In this document: positions 7,355 to 15,620 of the stretch, piece after piece | How positions within the stretch are numbered: position 1 is the first letter of the stretch | Layout of the letters: the number at the start of each line of letters is the position of its first letter | Assembly: GCF_025630775.1 (NCBI RefSeq) | Contig: NZ_JAOSZE010000016.1 | Span: forward strand, 124,001-188,000 | Length of the DNA: 64,000 bases | Reading direction: 5' to 3' | Source: Actinoplanes sp. KI2 | Lineage (GTDB): Bacteria; Actinomycetota; Actinomycetes; Mycobacteriales; Micromonosporaceae | Made by a program: the position numbers and the translations under genes | Notes under the pieces: generated by a model | What the model was told of the DNA's origin: nothing | What the model saw: only the letters and a program-made list of their open reading frames with translations | The model's database searches: none

Positions 7355-9556
7355 TCATGGTGCCTGGCGGATCGCCTCTGCCCGCTGCTGCAACGGCTCC
7401 GCCTCGGCCGCCCGGCCCAAATCGCGCAAGGTGGCCGCCAGGTTGCCCAGCCGGACGGCGACGTCCGGGTGGTCTGGGCCGAGCGCGTGCTCGCTGATCG
7501 CCAGCGCCCGCCGCTGCAACGGCTCCGCCTCGGCCGCCCGGCCCAAATCGCGCAAGGTGACCGCCAGGTTGTTCAGCCCGATGGCGACGGTCGGGTGGTA
7601 CGGGTCGAGTGCCTGCTCGCTGATCGCCAGCGCCCGCCGCTGCAATGGCTCTGCCTCGGCCGCCCGGCCCAGCTGGCGCAAGTTGACCGCCAGGTTGCTC
7701 AGCTCGGTGGCGACGTACGGGTGGTCCGGGCCGAGCGTCTGCTCGCTGATCGCCAGCGCCCGCCGCTGCAACGGCTCCGCCTCGCCCGGCCGGCCCAGCT
7801 GGCGCAAGGTGATCGCCAGGTTGTTCAGCCGGGTGGCGACGGTCGGGTGGTCCGGGCCGAGCGTCTGCTCGCTGATCGCCAGCGCCCGCCGCTGCAACGG
7901 CTCCGCCTCGCCCGCCCGGCCTAGATCGGCCAGGGTGAGCGCCAAGTTGTCCAGCCGGGCGGCGACGTACGGGTGGTCCGGGCCGAGTGCCTGCTCGCTG
8001 ATCGCCAGCGCCCGCCGCTGCAACGGCTCCGCCTCGCCCGCCCGGCCCAGTGCGCGCAAGGTGACCGCCAGGTTGTGCAGTCGCGTGGCGACGTCCGAGT
8101 GGTTCGGGCCGAGTGCCTGCTCGCTGATCGCCAGCGCCCGGGTCTCGGCCTGCACAGCCGCTTGATAGCGGCCCTGCTCCCAGTCGAAATACGCGTTCGC
8201 GGCGATCAAGGAGGCCAGGTCGTTGCCACCAGTCGCATCGTCACAGCACCCGGCCAAGGCGCTGATGTGCGGGCTCAATACCGCCCACCGCGGCCACGTC
8301 GCGAACTCGACCTCGGGGCGGGCAGTGTTGAGGGCGTCCAATGCGGTCCGCAGTGTCGTGGTCCATGCGCCGCTGCCCGCCGTATCCGAGACACCTGCTG
8401 TGTCGGCGGCGGTGGTTTGGAGTTGGGCGCGGATGACGGCCTGGACCAGCCGGTGCACGGTCACGGTGGCGTCGGTGAGGGTGAGCATGTTGTAGGAGGC
8501 GAGCAAGCCCAGGGCCTGATCGAGGTCGGCTGCCGACCCCGCGAGCGGGCTGAGCACCTCCCGGGGCAGATCATCGGGAGCCAGGCAGGACAGCACGTTC
8601 AACACCGTCACCGCGGTCCGATTGTGCGCGGCGACCTCGGTCAGGGTCACCGACCACACCCGGGCGACCGCGCGTTCGGCGTCCGTGTCGGCCGCGACCG
8701 CCCGCAGCATGCCGGCCGGGTCCTGACGCAACTGCAGCAGATAGCCGGCCATCGCGGTGCGGGTCTGCCGCAGGTACGCGCCGGCCTGCTGCAGGGCCAG
8801 CGGCAGACAGCCCAATTCCCCGGCCAGTACCGCCGCTGACGCGGGATCGTCCTGCCCGGACAGCCGCCGCAGCAGCGCCACCGCCGCGTCCGGGCGCAGC
8901 ACCTCCAGCCGCAGACAACCGTCGGTGATGTCCTCCCAGCCCACATCCCGCCGGGTCGTGATCAGCACATGCCCACCGGTCAGATCCGCCAGCAACGGTT
9001 CCACGTCGTCGCGGTGCTCGACGTTGTCCAACACCAGCAGCCAGCCCGGATGCGACTGCAGCCACCCCACCGCCCAGACCGCCGCCTGCTCGTCGGTCGC
9101 CGCCACCTGCGCATCCGGATGCAACCGGAACGCCAGCTCCGCCAACCCGGACTCGATCGCCGCCGGCGTGTCGGCCAGCACCCACCAGACCACCGTGAAC
9201 TGACCGCGCCGGGCGTGCGCGAACTGCAACGCCAACTCGCTCTTACCCACCCCGCCCAACCCGTGCACCGCCTGCGCGACCACCCCGGCACCAGCCGCGA
9301 CCAGCCGACCCACCTGCGCCAACTGCTCGTCGCGGCCGACGAACGTACGCGCCGGGGGCTTCGGCAACCCGACCAACCCGGCCACCGGTACCGGCACCTG
9401 CGACGGCGGGCCCAGCGGCACCGGCGGCCCGGTGAACTGCACCGCCCGCGCCCGGTCCCCGGTCTGAACAATCCCCGAGCTACTGCCCCACGCCGCCGAC
9501 CGCGCCCCAGCAGCGGTCGCCACCGGCCCGGATGCGACCGGGTCAGGCGCGCTCAC
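7355..9556 (-). CDS. NB-ARC/TPR STAND NTPase (bacterial NLR-like)
   Basis: This 733-residue protein starts with a short disordered region carrying the motif SSSGIVQTGD (about residues 25-34). Next comes an NB-ARC domain with VGRDEQLAQV, P-loop GLGGVGKS (99-106), Walker B LLVLDNVE, LITTRR and the GLPL-type GCLPLALQQAGAYL. The C-terminal third is a run of 42-residue kinesin-light-chain-like TPRs (each with EAEPLQRRALAISEQ). Such proteins are signal-sensing switches, often in defence or regulated cell death. The GTG start overlaps the upstream stop as GTGA. The upstream small protein carries the same GIVQTGD motif at its C-terminus, pointing to a sensor/effector pair. Confidence 0.9.
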   Translation of the reverse strand: MSAPDPVASGPVATAAGARSAAWGSSSGIVQTGDRARAVQFTGPPVPLGPPSQVPVPVAGLVGLPKPPARTFVGRDEQLAQVGRLVAAGAGVVAQAVHGLGGVGKSELALQFAHARRGQFTVVWWVLADTPAAIESGLAELAFRLHPDAQVAATDEQAAVWAVGWLQSHPGWLLVLDNVEHRDDVEPLLADLTGGHVLITTRRDVGWEDITDGCLRLEVLRPDAAVALLRRLSGQDDPASAAVLAGELGCLPLALQQAGAYLRQTRTAMAGYLLQLRQDPAGMLRAVAADTDAERAVARVWSVTLTEVAAHNRTAVTVLNVLSCLAPDDLPREVLSPLAGSAADLDQALGLLASYNMLTLTDATVTVHRLVQAVIRAQLQTTAADTAGVSDTAGSGAWTTTLRTALDALNTARPEVEFATWPRWAVLSPHISALAGCCDDATGGNDLASLIAANAYFDWEQGRYQAAVQAETRALAISEQALGPNHSDVATRLHNLAVTLRALGRAGEAEPLQRRALAISEQALGPDHPYVAARLDNLALTLADLGRAGEAEPLQRRALAISEQTLGPDHPTVATRLNNLAITLRQLGRPGEAEPLQRRALAISEQTLGPDHPYVATELSNLAVNLRQLGRAAEAEPLQRRALAISEQALDPYHPTVAIGLNNLAVTLRDLGRAAEAEPLQRRALAISEHALGPDHPDVAVRLGNLAATLRDLGRAAEAEPLQQRAEAIRQAP
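7360..8140 (-). repeat. 126-bp tandem repeats encoding the TPR units
   Basis: About six to seven direct repeats of 126 bp (42 codons) form the 3' third of the NB-ARC/TPR gene. The string CTGCAACGGCTCCGCCTCG recurs near 7515, 7767, 7893 and 8019 at multiples of 126 bp, with a one-base variant near 7641. Conservation at DNA level, including synonymous positions, shows recent expansion or gene conversion rather than old TPR repeats kept only by protein selection. Confidence 0.9.
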
Positions 9557-9984
9557 CGCGGATCGGGCGGGTTCGGCAGCTGGGCGGCCTGACCGTGATC
9601 GCCGGTCTGCACGATGCCGTAATTGGTGTGTACCCCGACCGCCCGTTGACCAGACACCACGATCGACACACCCGCCTGCCGCAGCATCGCCTCGACATCG
9701 GCCGCCAACTGCGGATCGGCTTGCAACGCCCGCCGTAGCTCCGTCTTCAACACCGTCACCCGCTCACCATCGGCCGGTGCCTGCACCAACTCATCGACCG
9801 CCTGCTGCACCGCCGGCGCCGACTCCCGCCGCCGCAGCACCCGCCGCAACACGCTGCCACCCAACCGCACGGTCGCATCAGCCGACGACTCGGTCGCCTT
9901 CGACAACACCGACGACCCGTACGCCGTCACCGCCGCCACCACCGACGGCACCGCCGCAGCCGCCACTGCCACCACATCGATCAC
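9553..9984 (-). CDS. Small membrane-active effector-like protein with C-terminal GIVQTGD motif
   Basis: This protein of about 143 residues has a hydrophobic N-terminal helix (roughly residues 4-28, Ala/Val-rich), then amphipathic helices, and ends in a disordered tail with NYGIVQTGDHGQAAQLP (121-137). The same GIVQTGD string opens the adjacent STAND protein. This matches the known bacterial amyloid-signalling (BASS) layout: effector with C-terminal motif next to an NLR with N-terminal motif, where the effector domain resembles the Bell or HeLo four-helix cell-death domain. That assignment is inference from layout. The GTG start at 9984 is preferred over longer readings because a GGTGAGG-like site precedes it and hydrophobic coding begins there. 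Confidence 0.65.
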   Translation of the reverse strand: MIDVVAVAAAAVPSVVAAVTAYGSSVLSKATESSADATVRLGGSVLRRVLRRRESAPAVQQAVDELVQAPADGERVTVLKTELRRALQADPQLAADVEAMLRQAGVSIVVSGQRAVGVHTNYGIVQTGDHGQAAQLPNPPDPR

Positions 9985-10204
9985 CACAACCACCTCACCC
10001 GGCCGACGCCGCTCCGATCTGTAGCACGGCCGCCCACAACCGTCACCGGCAACAGCCACCATCCGACAACACCAGAACCTGACGGACAGCCATACCGCCG
10101 GTGCGGCCGGCGTGGACCATGCCGACGTGGCTGCGTTGCCCGGCGACGGCCAGGGAACCCCAGACCCACTTGGGACACCCGCAATGCCAATGCTCGACCG
10201 CAGG

Positions 10205-10210
10205 TAGCAT
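10205..10210 (+). promoter_or_regulatory. -10 element of a leaderless promoter (51-aa membrane protein)
   Basis: TAGCAT is followed by 6 nt and GTG 10217, with no ribosome-binding site. Confidence 0.5.
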
Positions 10211-10216
10211 CGTCCC

Positions 10217-10372
10217 GTGTTCGCCTCGCGCAAGCCGAGCCTCAGAGCACGTATGGCGTTCTTCTTCATCTGGACGGGGCTAGCCGGCCTCTTTTTGCTC
10301 GTTGCCTTGTTCACCCAGTCGAGGCGAGATCACCGGCGGTCAGTCGAGGCATCTGACGAGACCAACCGGTGA
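10217..10372 (+). CDS. Small single-span membrane protein (51 aa)
   Basis: The GTG at 10217 opens a 51-codon frame beginning MFASRKPSLRARMAFFFIW. A basic N-terminus precedes one hydrophobic helix of about 20 residues (FFFIWTGLAGLFLLVALF), and a charged tail ends in DETNR. A leaderless -10 precedes it at the expected distance. The stop at 10370-10372 is 33 nt before the DUF1330 gene. No family is recognised. The positive-inside rule suggests a cytoplasmic N-terminus. Confidence 0.5.
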   Translation: MFASRKPSLRARMAFFFIWTGLAGLFLLVALFTQSRRDHRRSVEASDETNR

Positions 10373-10405
10373 GTCGGCGGCACTCATCCCAACACTGGAG
10401 GTTCC

Positions 10406-10699
10406 ATGCCCAAGGGCTACTGGGTCAGCGTCTACCGCACCATTTCAGACCCCGAAAAGCTGGCTGCTTACAACAAGCTGGCCGGTCCGGCCGTCAGGGC
10501 CGAGGGCGGCCGGACCCTCGTCCGCGGCGGTCGGGTCGTGGCGCATGACGCCGGAATCGCCGAGCGCACCGTGCTGGTCGAGTTCGACAGCTTCGAGCAG
10601 GCCGTGGCGGCGCACGAGAGTGCTGCCTACCGCGAGGCGCTGGTCGCCCTCTCCGACGGCGTCGAGCGCGACTTCCGCATTGTCGAAGGCATTGACTGA
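10406..10699 (+). CDS. DUF1330 family protein
   Basis: This 97-residue protein fits the DUF1330 family, which has a ferredoxin-like dimeric alpha-beta barrel fold. The features are GYWVSVYRTISDPEKLAAYNKLAGPAV at the N-terminus, then GGRTLVRGG and the ERTVLVEFDSFEQAVAAHES segment. A GGAGG site lies just before the ATG. The family's enzymatic role is not known. The 198 bp that follow, to the membrane-protein gene, hold nothing I can support beyond a weak open stretch. Confidence 0.9.
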   Translation: MPKGYWVSVYRTISDPEKLAAYNKLAGPAVRAEGGRTLVRGGRVVAHDAGIAERTVLVEFDSFEQAVAAHESAAYREALVALSDGVERDFRIVEGID

Positions 10700-10897
10700 C
10701 CGATTCCTAGTCGGATCTTCACTGAAGCCTAGAACCCGGCAACCGGTCCGTCGACATCCTCGCCCCCGCGGAACGGCATCGGACGCCTCCCTCTGGGCCT
10801 TGCAGGGGGTCACGCTGCTCGCAGTCGCCGTCTTCGGCCGGCCGATCCGACACCGCGAACCGAGCCCGCCGGAGCTGGCCGACCACCGTACGAGCGC

Positions 10898-11647
10898 CTA
10901 GAGATCCTGGTCAGGCGCCGATGGCGGTTCGGAGATCTCGGACAGGAGCCGATCGTATTCGCTTCGGGTGCCGATGGCCGAACGGTGCTCGGGGTGGGTG
11001 GTGTAGTACCGGATGGCCAGCGCCGCCAGCTCCTGATCGATGCTGTTGGTGAAGAGCTGACGCCGGCTCGTGACCAGCCCACGCCGGCGGACGAGCTCCG
11101 GCCGGGCGCAGCGAACGCGCAGGGTGGCATGCTCGTTCGGGTGCCCGGGGATCGGAACCACGGGTAGCGCTTCCCACGGCATGATCATCGTGCCTGCCCA
11201 TTCCCGATCCCGCAGGCCGTCGGGACGCAGCTCGATGCCCAGACCGCGCCATATGCCGACGTACGGCGGGACCGTCACGAGTATCGAGAACAACGCGCGG
11301 AGCCAGTCGATGACCGTATCGGTCGTCCCGAGATCCCGGAGCACCACGCCGGTATTGCCCGCCGCCAGGACCAGGAGCGCCAGGGTGGCGAGGACGGTGA
11401 CCGGACTGGCCGGCGCGCTGAACGCGGGTACCTGCGGTCGGACCTGGAACACCCAGGGCCGCGGAATCATCGCCGCGACGGTCGCCAGCACCAGGAGACA
11501 CAGGACCAGCGTGATCAAGGTGGGGAACGCGCGCTGGGCCAGATCGGGCAGCCAGAGGTTGGCCGTCACGTACCCGACGGCCAGGGCCAGGCCAACCGCC
11601 AGGATGACCCGCCGATTGCGGCCGACGGCCGAGAAAAACCTGGTCAC
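10898..11647 (-). CDS. PH-domain-like membrane protein of unknown function
   Basis: This 249-residue protein has four hydrophobic segments in its first 160 residues, then a soluble domain of about 100 residues (GIELRPDGLRDREWAGTMIMPWEAL) that resembles actinobacterial PH-domain (bPH) membrane proteins. The GTG at 11647 is chosen because TACTGT lies 7 nt upstream as a leaderless -10; longer readings add a basic, uncharacteristic N-terminus. It is divergent from the SARP regulator. The function is unknown. Confidence 0.65.
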   Translation of the reverse strand: MTRFFSAVGRNRRVILAVGLALAVGYVTANLWLPDLAQRAFPTLITLVLCLLVLATVAAMIPRPWVFQVRPQVPAFSAPASPVTVLATLALLVLAAGNTGVVLRDLGTTDTVIDWLRALFSILVTVPPYVGIWRGLGIELRPDGLRDREWAGTMIMPWEALPVVPIPGHPNEHATLRVRCARPELVRRRGLVTSRRQLFTNSIDQELAALAIRYYTTHPEHRSAIGTRSEYDRLLSEISEPPSAPDQDL

Positions 11648-11654
11648 AGTCGGC

Positions 11655-11660
11655 ACAGTA
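11655..11660 (-). promoter_or_regulatory. -10 element of a leaderless promoter (PH-like membrane protein)
   Basis: On the minus strand TACTGT is followed by 7 nt and GTG 11647. Confidence 0.45.
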
Positions 11661-11779
11661 CGGGTGTGCAGTTCCCCGGCAACAGAAATCCCGATCACGT
11701 CAAGCGTCAGGTGGGCGGCTCACCGCCGGTGAACAGAAGCCCGCGCGCACCGCAAACACCGCGGATTGAGTACGCCGGG

Positions 11780-11785
11780 CAGAAT
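11780..11785 (+). promoter_or_regulatory. Possible leaderless -10 (SARP regulator)
   Basis: CAGAAT lies 7 nt before GTG 11793. The first base departs from the TANNNT consensus, so confidence is modest. Confidence 0.35.
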
Positions 11786-11792
11786 CGTAGCC

Positions 11793-14700
11793 GTGGACAT
11801 CGCGGTGCTCGGGCCGGTCGAGCTGCGCGACGGGGGCGGTCGTGCCGTGCCGGTCGCGGGCGCCCGCCTGCGTACCCTCCTGCTTCTGCTCGCCCTCGAC
11901 GCCAACCGCACCGTGTCCGCCGAGCGTCTGATCGACGGCGTCTGGGGTGACGAGCCGCCGCAGGCGGCCGGGAACGCGCTGCAGGCCCTCGTCTCGCGCC
12001 TGCGCCGCGCCGCCCCGGAGCTGACCGTCGAGTCCTCGGCGAACGGTTACCGCCTGGCCATCGAACCGGACCGGGTGGACGCCGTCCGTTTTATTCGGGA
12101 GGCCCAGAGTGACCCTCAGGGCGCCCTCGGCCTCTGGCGCGGTGATCTCGAGTTCCCCGCGGCGGCCCGCGCCGACGCGGTCCGGCTGGAGGAGCTGCGG
12201 CTGGCCACGCTGCGCCGGCACCTCTCGACGCAGCTCGGCGACCGCGACGTCGTTCCCGAGCTGGAAGGCCTGGTCGCCGCGCACCCGCTGGACGAGCAGC
12301 TGACCGGCCTGCTCATGCGGGCCCTCGGTTCGCAGGGCAACCCCGGCCGCGCCTTGGAGATCTTCGAGGATCTGCGCCGCCGCCTCGCCGACGAGCTGGG
12401 TGTCGACCCGAGCGCCGAGCTCGCCGCGATCCACCTCGATCTGCTGCGCGCGCCCCTGCAGCGAGGCAACCTCCCGGCCGAGATGAGCAGCTTCGTCGGC
12501 CGCGACTCCGACGTCCGCCAGGTGCGCGCCCTGATCGACGACCATCGGCTGGTCACCTTGATCGGGCCGGGCGGCAGCGGCAAGACCCGGCTCTCTGTTG
12601 AGGTGGGCAACCGGTCGCCGGGCGAGGTCTGGCGGGTCGAGCTCGCCCCGGTCAGCGACCCGGCCGAGGTCCCGCAGGCGATCCTGAGCGCGCTCCGGCT
12701 GCGCGGCCAGGCCCTGATCGGCCGGAAGGCGACCATGGCCGACTCGGTGCCGCCGCTCATCCGGCTCAGCGAGGCGCTGGCCGGCCGGGAGATGCTGCTC
12801 ATTCTCGACAACTGCGAGCACCTGATCTCCGCGGCCGCCGAGGTGGCCGACGTGCTGTTGCGGGCCGCGCCGCGGTTGCGCCTGCTGACCACGAGCCGGG
12901 AGCCGCTGGGCATTCCGGGCGAGCGGCTGTTCGCGGTCGAGCCGCTGGCTCTCCCGCCGGTGGGTGCGGACGCTGCCACCGCTTCCGGCTTTCCCGCCGT
13001 ACGTCTGCTGCTCGATCGCGCCGCGACATTTGCCCTCACCGCGCGGAACGTCGAGGCCGTGGTGCGGATCTGCCGGGCGCTGGACGGCATGCCCCTGGCG
13101 ATCGAGCTGGCCGCCGCCCGGCTGCGCACGCTGCCGGCCGAGGTGCTGGCCGATCGCCTCGCCGATCGGTTCCGGCTGCTCACCGGCGGCAGCCGGGCCG
13201 CGCTCCCCCGGCATCAGACGCTGCGCGCGGTGGTCGACTGGAGCTGGGACCTGCTCGACGACGACGAGCGGCGGCTGTGGCGGCGGTTCGCGGTCTTCCA
13301 CGGCGGCGCCGACGTGCCGGCCGTGGAGCAGGTCTGCGCGGCCGACCTCGACCTGCTCGGCACCCTGGTCGACAAGTCGCTGCTGGTGCTCGGCCCGGAC
13401 GGCCGCTACCGGATGCTGGAGACGATCCGGGAGTACGGCTTGGAGCGGCTGGCCGAGTCCGGCGAGGCCGAGTCGCACCGGCTGACCCTGGCGCGTTACC
13501 TGCTGTCGCTGGCCGGCGAGGCGGAACCCCGGCTGCGCACCGCCGAGCAGCTGGTCTGGCTGCGCCGGCTGACCGACGAGCACGACAACCTGCAGGCCTC
13601 GCTGCGGGCCGCGATGGAGGCCGGCGACAAGGCCACCGCCGCCGCGTTCGTGGCCCGGATCGGCTGGTACTGGTGGCTGCGCGGGCACCGGATGGAGGGC
13701 GCCGCCGTGGCCGCCGAGGTCGCCGCGATGCCGGGCGAGGCGGACGCCGAGGACCTGGCGCTCACCCACGCCTTCGCGGCGATCAACGGGCTCGAGGGCG
13801 GGCTGCCGATCACGGCGGTGCAGGAGCACTTCCTCGAGGCCGAGGCGCACGGCGCCGGGCCGCACGCCAAGCATCCGGCGCTGCGGCTGTTGCGCCCGCT
13901 GGCGGCCATCTTCGACAACCCCGACCTCGACTCCGGCTTCCGGGCGGTCCTGCCGCTGTTCGAGGACGACGACGCGTGGCTGCGCGCGACGGCCAGGATG
14001 ATCGTGGCGCACCTGCGGCTGAACTTCGGGCACAGCGGCGAGCCCGCGGCCGCCGACATGCGGGCGGCGCTGGCCGGGTTCCGCGAGATCGGCGAGCGTT
14101 GGGGGATGGGGTTCTCGCTGAGCGCGCTCGGCGACATGGCCGCGGCCGACGGGGACTTCGCGCAGGCGGTGCGCTGGCAGCGGGAGGCGGCGGCGCTGAT
14201 CCGCGAGGTCGGCATCCGGGAGGACCTGCCGCAGCTCGAGGCGAAGATGGCGCACCAGCTGTGGCTGGCCGGCGAGCCCGCCGAGGCGCGCCGGGTGCTC
14301 AAGCACGCCCAGCAGACGGCCGTCGAGATCGGCCTGCCCGAGGTGCTGGCCTCGGTGCACTACGGCTACGCCACGCTGGCCCGGATGGCCGGCGACCTGG
14401 ACGAGGCTCGCGAGATGATCGGCCGGTCGGTCGCGATGATGTCGAACCCGTCGTTCGCCCCGCAGTTCAGCGCGACGACCCGCAGCACGCAGGGCCTGAT
14501 CGAGGCGGCGGCCGGCGATCTGCCGCTGGCCCGGCGGTGCCACGAGGAGGCGATGCGGATCGCGATCGGCTCGCGGGACGCGCCGGTGGTGGCGATATGC
14601 CTGGTCGGGATGGCCGACCTGGTGTGGCGCGAGGGCGATCCGGAGCGCGCGGCCTACCTGCTGGGCGCCGCGGACGCGATCCGCGGCTCGGCGGACCGCA

Positions 14701-14897
14701 CGGTGCATGACGCCGCCGACGTGGAGCGCGAGGCCCGCGCCGCACTGGGCGACGCGGGCTTCGAGGCGGCACACCGCCGGGCTGCCGGGCTGACCGTGGC
14801 CACCGCGGCCGAGGCGGTCGGGCTAGACGCGGCGGCGGAAGGCCCAGACCGAGAGCGGGGCGAAGACCACGAGCAGGATGGCGGCCCAGATCAGTGA
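11793..14897 (+). CDS. AfsR/SARP-family transcriptional regulator (BTAD, NB-ARC, TPR)
   Basis: This regulator of about 1034 residues starts with an OmpR-type winged helix (AVLGPVELRDGGGRAVPV, then RLIDGVWGDEPP). A BTAD domain follows (RLEELRLATLRRHLSTQLG, LGVDPSAEL). The STAND ATPase has P-loop GPGGSGKTRLS (about residue 260), LLILDNCEH and LLTTSREPLGIPGE. A helical C-terminal region follows, probably TPR-like. Such proteins activate secondary-metabolite or export genes. GTG 11793 is preferred because CAGAAT lies 7 nt upstream. The reading frame runs 75 bp past the end of the convergent ABC permease gene into a hydrophilic tail, which may be a recent read-through extension. Confidence 0.9.
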   Translation: MDIAVLGPVELRDGGGRAVPVAGARLRTLLLLLALDANRTVSAERLIDGVWGDEPPQAAGNALQALVSRLRRAAPELTVESSANGYRLAIEPDRVDAVRFIREAQSDPQGALGLWRGDLEFPAAARADAVRLEELRLATLRRHLSTQLGDRDVVPELEGLVAAHPLDEQLTGLLMRALGSQGNPGRALEIFEDLRRRLADELGVDPSAELAAIHLDLLRAPLQRGNLPAEMSSFVGRDSDVRQVRALIDDHRLVTLIGPGGSGKTRLSVEVGNRSPGEVWRVELAPVSDPAEVPQAILSALRLRGQALIGRKATMADSVPPLIRLSEALAGREMLLILDNCEHLISAAAEVADVLLRAAPRLRLLTTSREPLGIPGERLFAVEPLALPPVGADAATASGFPAVRLLLDRAATFALTARNVEAVVRICRALDGMPLAIELAAARLRTLPAEVLADRLADRFRLLTGGSRAALPRHQTLRAVVDWSWDLLDDDERRLWRRFAVFHGGADVPAVEQVCAADLDLLGTLVDKSLLVLGPDGRYRMLETIREYGLERLAESGEAESHRLTLARYLLSLAGEAEPRLRTAEQLVWLRRLTDEHDNLQASLRAAMEAGDKATAAAFVARIGWYWWLRGHRMEGAAVAAEVAAMPGEADAEDLALTHAFAAINGLEGGLPITAVQEHFLEAEAHGAGPHAKHPALRLLRPLAAIFDNPDLDSGFRAVLPLFEDDDAWLRATARMIVAHLRLNFGHSGEPAAADMRAALAGFREIGERWGMGFSLSALGDMAAADGDFAQAVRWQREAAALIREVGIREDLPQLEAKMAHQLWLAGEPAEARRVLKHAQQTAVEIGLPEVLASVHYGYATLARMAGDLDEAREMIGRSVAMMSNPSFAPQFSATTRSTQGLIEAAAGDLPLARRCHEEAMRIAIGSRDAPVVAICLVGMADLVWREGDPERAAYLLGAADAIRGSADRTVHDAADVEREARAALGDAGFEAAHRRAAGLTVATAAEAVGLDAAAEGPDRERGEDHEQDGGPDQ

Positions 14898-15620
14898 CTG
14901 GGTGACCGGCGTGGCGACCGGGCCGCCGCCGAGCAGCCCGCGGACCGCGTCGGCGAGGATCGACACCGGGTTGACCTTGACCCAGGCCTGCAGCCAGCCC
15001 GGCATGGTCTCGGTCGGCGCGAACGCGTTGCTCGCGAAGGTCAGCGGGAACAGCAGCACGAACCCGAAGATCTGCACCTTCTCCGGCTCGTTGACCAGCA
15101 TCGCGACCAGCACCGACATCCAGGACGCGGCAAAGGCGAAAACCAGCAGCAGACCGTACGTGATGAGCACCTCGGCCGGGCCGGTGGCGATCCGGAAGCC
15201 CAGGATCGTGCCCACGACCAGCAGCAGCGTGATCGCCCACGCCTGCTTGACCACGTCGGCCACGATCCGGCCGGCCAGCGGCGACCAGCGGGAGATCGGC
15301 AGCGACCGCAGCCGGTCGAACACGCCCTTGCTGATGTCCGTGTTCAGGCCCACGCCGGTGTTCAGGGTGGCGAACAGCATGTTCTGCACGATGATGCCGG
15401 GCAGGCCGAACGCCAGGTACTCGGACGTCGACCCGGAGATGGCGCCGCCGAACACGTACGTGAAAAGCACCAGGAACATGATCGGCTGGACGCTGAAGTC
15501 GAGCAGCTCGAACGGGTTGTGCTTGATGGACACGAGCGTGCGCCAGGCCAGCGTCAGCGTGTTGCGCACGGCGACGACCGGGCTGACCCGCGGCTGAACA
15601 ACGTCGACGGTGGTCATCAT
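14823..15620 (-). CDS. ABC-2 type exporter permease (DrrB-like)
   Basis: This 265-residue membrane protein has six hydrophobic segments and the ABC-2 signature around GVFDRLRSLPISRWSPLAGRIVADV, followed by FPLTFASNAFAPTETMPGWLQ. It is the membrane half of a daunorubicin-resistance-type exporter. Its start overlaps the stop of the ATPase gene as ATGATGA, so the two are translationally coupled. It is convergent with the SARP regulator and overlaps its 3' end by 75 bp. The substrate is unknown. Confidence 0.92.
   Translation of the reverse strand: MMTTVDVVQPRVSPVVAVRNTLTLAWRTLVSIKHNPFELLDFSVQPIMFLVLFTYVFGGAISGSTSEYLAFGLPGIIVQNMLFATLNTGVGLNTDISKGVFDRLRSLPISRWSPLAGRIVADVVKQAWAITLLLVVGTILGFRIATGPAEVLITYGLLLVFAFAASWMSVLVAMLVNEPEKVQIFGFVLLFPLTFASNAFAPTETMPGWLQAWVKVNPVSILADAVRGLLGGGPVATPVTQSLIWAAILLVVFAPLSVWAFRRRV

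Noticed and set aside
10302-10901. A plus-strand frame running through the DUF1330 gene to 10901
   Set aside because: It is out of frame with the DUF1330 gene, has no domain, and only its last 40 residues look protein-like. That is not enough to support a gene.
11700-14774. A long minus-strand open frame opposite the SARP regulator
   Set aside because: Its product is Arg/Gly/His-rich without any domain, while the plus strand encodes a full BTAD/NB-ARC protein.
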